NCBI GenBank assembly: GCA_944989445.1
Contig: CALYLW010000739.1
Location: 186,001 to 250,000, forward strand
From: Ampullaceana balthica
Lineage: Eukaryota; Mollusca; Gastropoda; Lymnaeidae
Direction of reading: 5' to 3'
DNA length: 64,000 bases
Within the stretch, counting starts at the first letter, position 1. Every line of letters begins with the position of its first letter. The notes beneath the pieces were generated by a model. The model saw nothing but the letters and a program-made list of their open reading frames with translations. It ran no database searches and had not been told where the DNA came from. Shown in pieces: positions 63,592-64,000 of the stretch. Both the position numbers and the translations under genes were made by a program.

Positions 63592-64000
63592 ATATTTTGG
63601 GCAGACTATTTTAATGAAACATATTTGGGGCAGACTACTTTCTTTCCAAATTTTTATTTTGCTTCTATGTTATTTTATTTAAATCTGATACAAGCTTATC
63701 TTTTAAATATATTTGTACAACTGAGAAATAAAGATTTAAATACTGTACTACAGATTTACACTAATAAAAATATCCTTAACACATATTTTGCATCATCTTT
63801 TTCTGCCTCAGGCGACAAGGAAGTTTTAATAAATTTAAATAAAATGGAGGAAATAGGTAACATAACTGTAGATGAGATAGGTATACATTCACTCCTAAAA
63901 AACTTAAAAAGAAACAAAGCTACTGGCCCAGATGATTTGCCTGCAAGATTATTAAAAGAACTAAGCAATGAACTGTCCCCAATCCTTGTAGTTCTCTTTC
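63592..64000 (+). mobile_element. Non-LTR retrotransposon reverse transcriptase fragment, runs off the edge
   Basis: A plus-strand frame open from 63592 becomes recognisable from about 63750: NILNTYFASSFSASGD, then VDEIGIHSLLKNLKRNKATG and PDDLPARLLKELSNEL. KATGPD..PARLLKEL is a hallmark just before the palm domain of CR1/Jockey-type reverse transcriptases. No start codon or ORF1 is visible, so it is probably 5'-truncated. Orientation is opposite to PKC. The frame continues beyond the window. Confidence 0.8.

Overview
This 64 kb window is eukaryotic nuclear DNA, most likely from a mollusc and probably a gastropod. The support is indirect: short exons with GT-AG introns, AT-rich introns, intronic minisatellites, tRNA-derived SINEs, many hAT-type elements, and an epsilon-class protein kinase C resembling molluscan forms. 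No bacterial or phage features are present.

Three genes can be reconstructed. (1) On the plus strand, the last four exons (4725-26935) of a TMEM179/TMEM179B-like tetraspan membrane protein; its 5' exons lie left of the window. (2) On the minus strand, an apparently complete ISCA2 gene (29103-32713), the mitochondrial A-type Fe-S assembly factor, 149 residues in four exons. Its first coding exon appears to carry only 8 coding bases. (3) On the minus strand, thirteen exons (49025-61621) of a novel (epsilon-type) protein kinase C. They run from the pseudosubstrate through C1A, C1B, hinge and kinase domain to the C-terminal tail; the C2 domain lies right of the window. All reading phases agree across every junction. 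TMEM179-like and ISCA2 are convergent neighbours.

The left 26 kb is about 80 percent tandem repeat: 29-bp (1-4434), 28-bp (5495-8504), about 500-bp (10661-16163), 24-bp (16258-18253) and 32-bp (20381-25921) arrays, all in introns of the TMEM179-like gene. Part of this sits in a nested set of DNA transposons with recognisable target-site duplications. A TIR element with a 9-bp duplication (9874-18861) was invaded by a hAT-like element (10059-18827, 8-bp duplication), which has filled up with satellite DNA. Further hAT-like insertions are at 8540-8733, 26287-26512, 58944-59112, 60026-61163 (exact 8-bp duplication) and 61926-62556 (with a broken BED zinc finger). Relatives of the 500-bp satellite recur at 18.9-20.1, 32.9-34.9 and 59.8-61.3 kb. 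A LINE 3' end and a SINE sharing its tail lie at 36.6-37.2 kb, and a LINE reverse-transcriptase fragment runs off the right edge.

The most interesting pattern links repeats and splicing. At three exons in two genes the splice acceptor is the terminal, variant unit of a minisatellite, so the intron carries many near-copies of the acceptor. At a fourth PKC exon the exon end and its GTAAGT donor are tandemly duplicated in frame (60 bp), giving two perfect competing donors. The PKC gene also has a probable GC-AG intron. The 37-49 kb stretch shows no recognisable gene.
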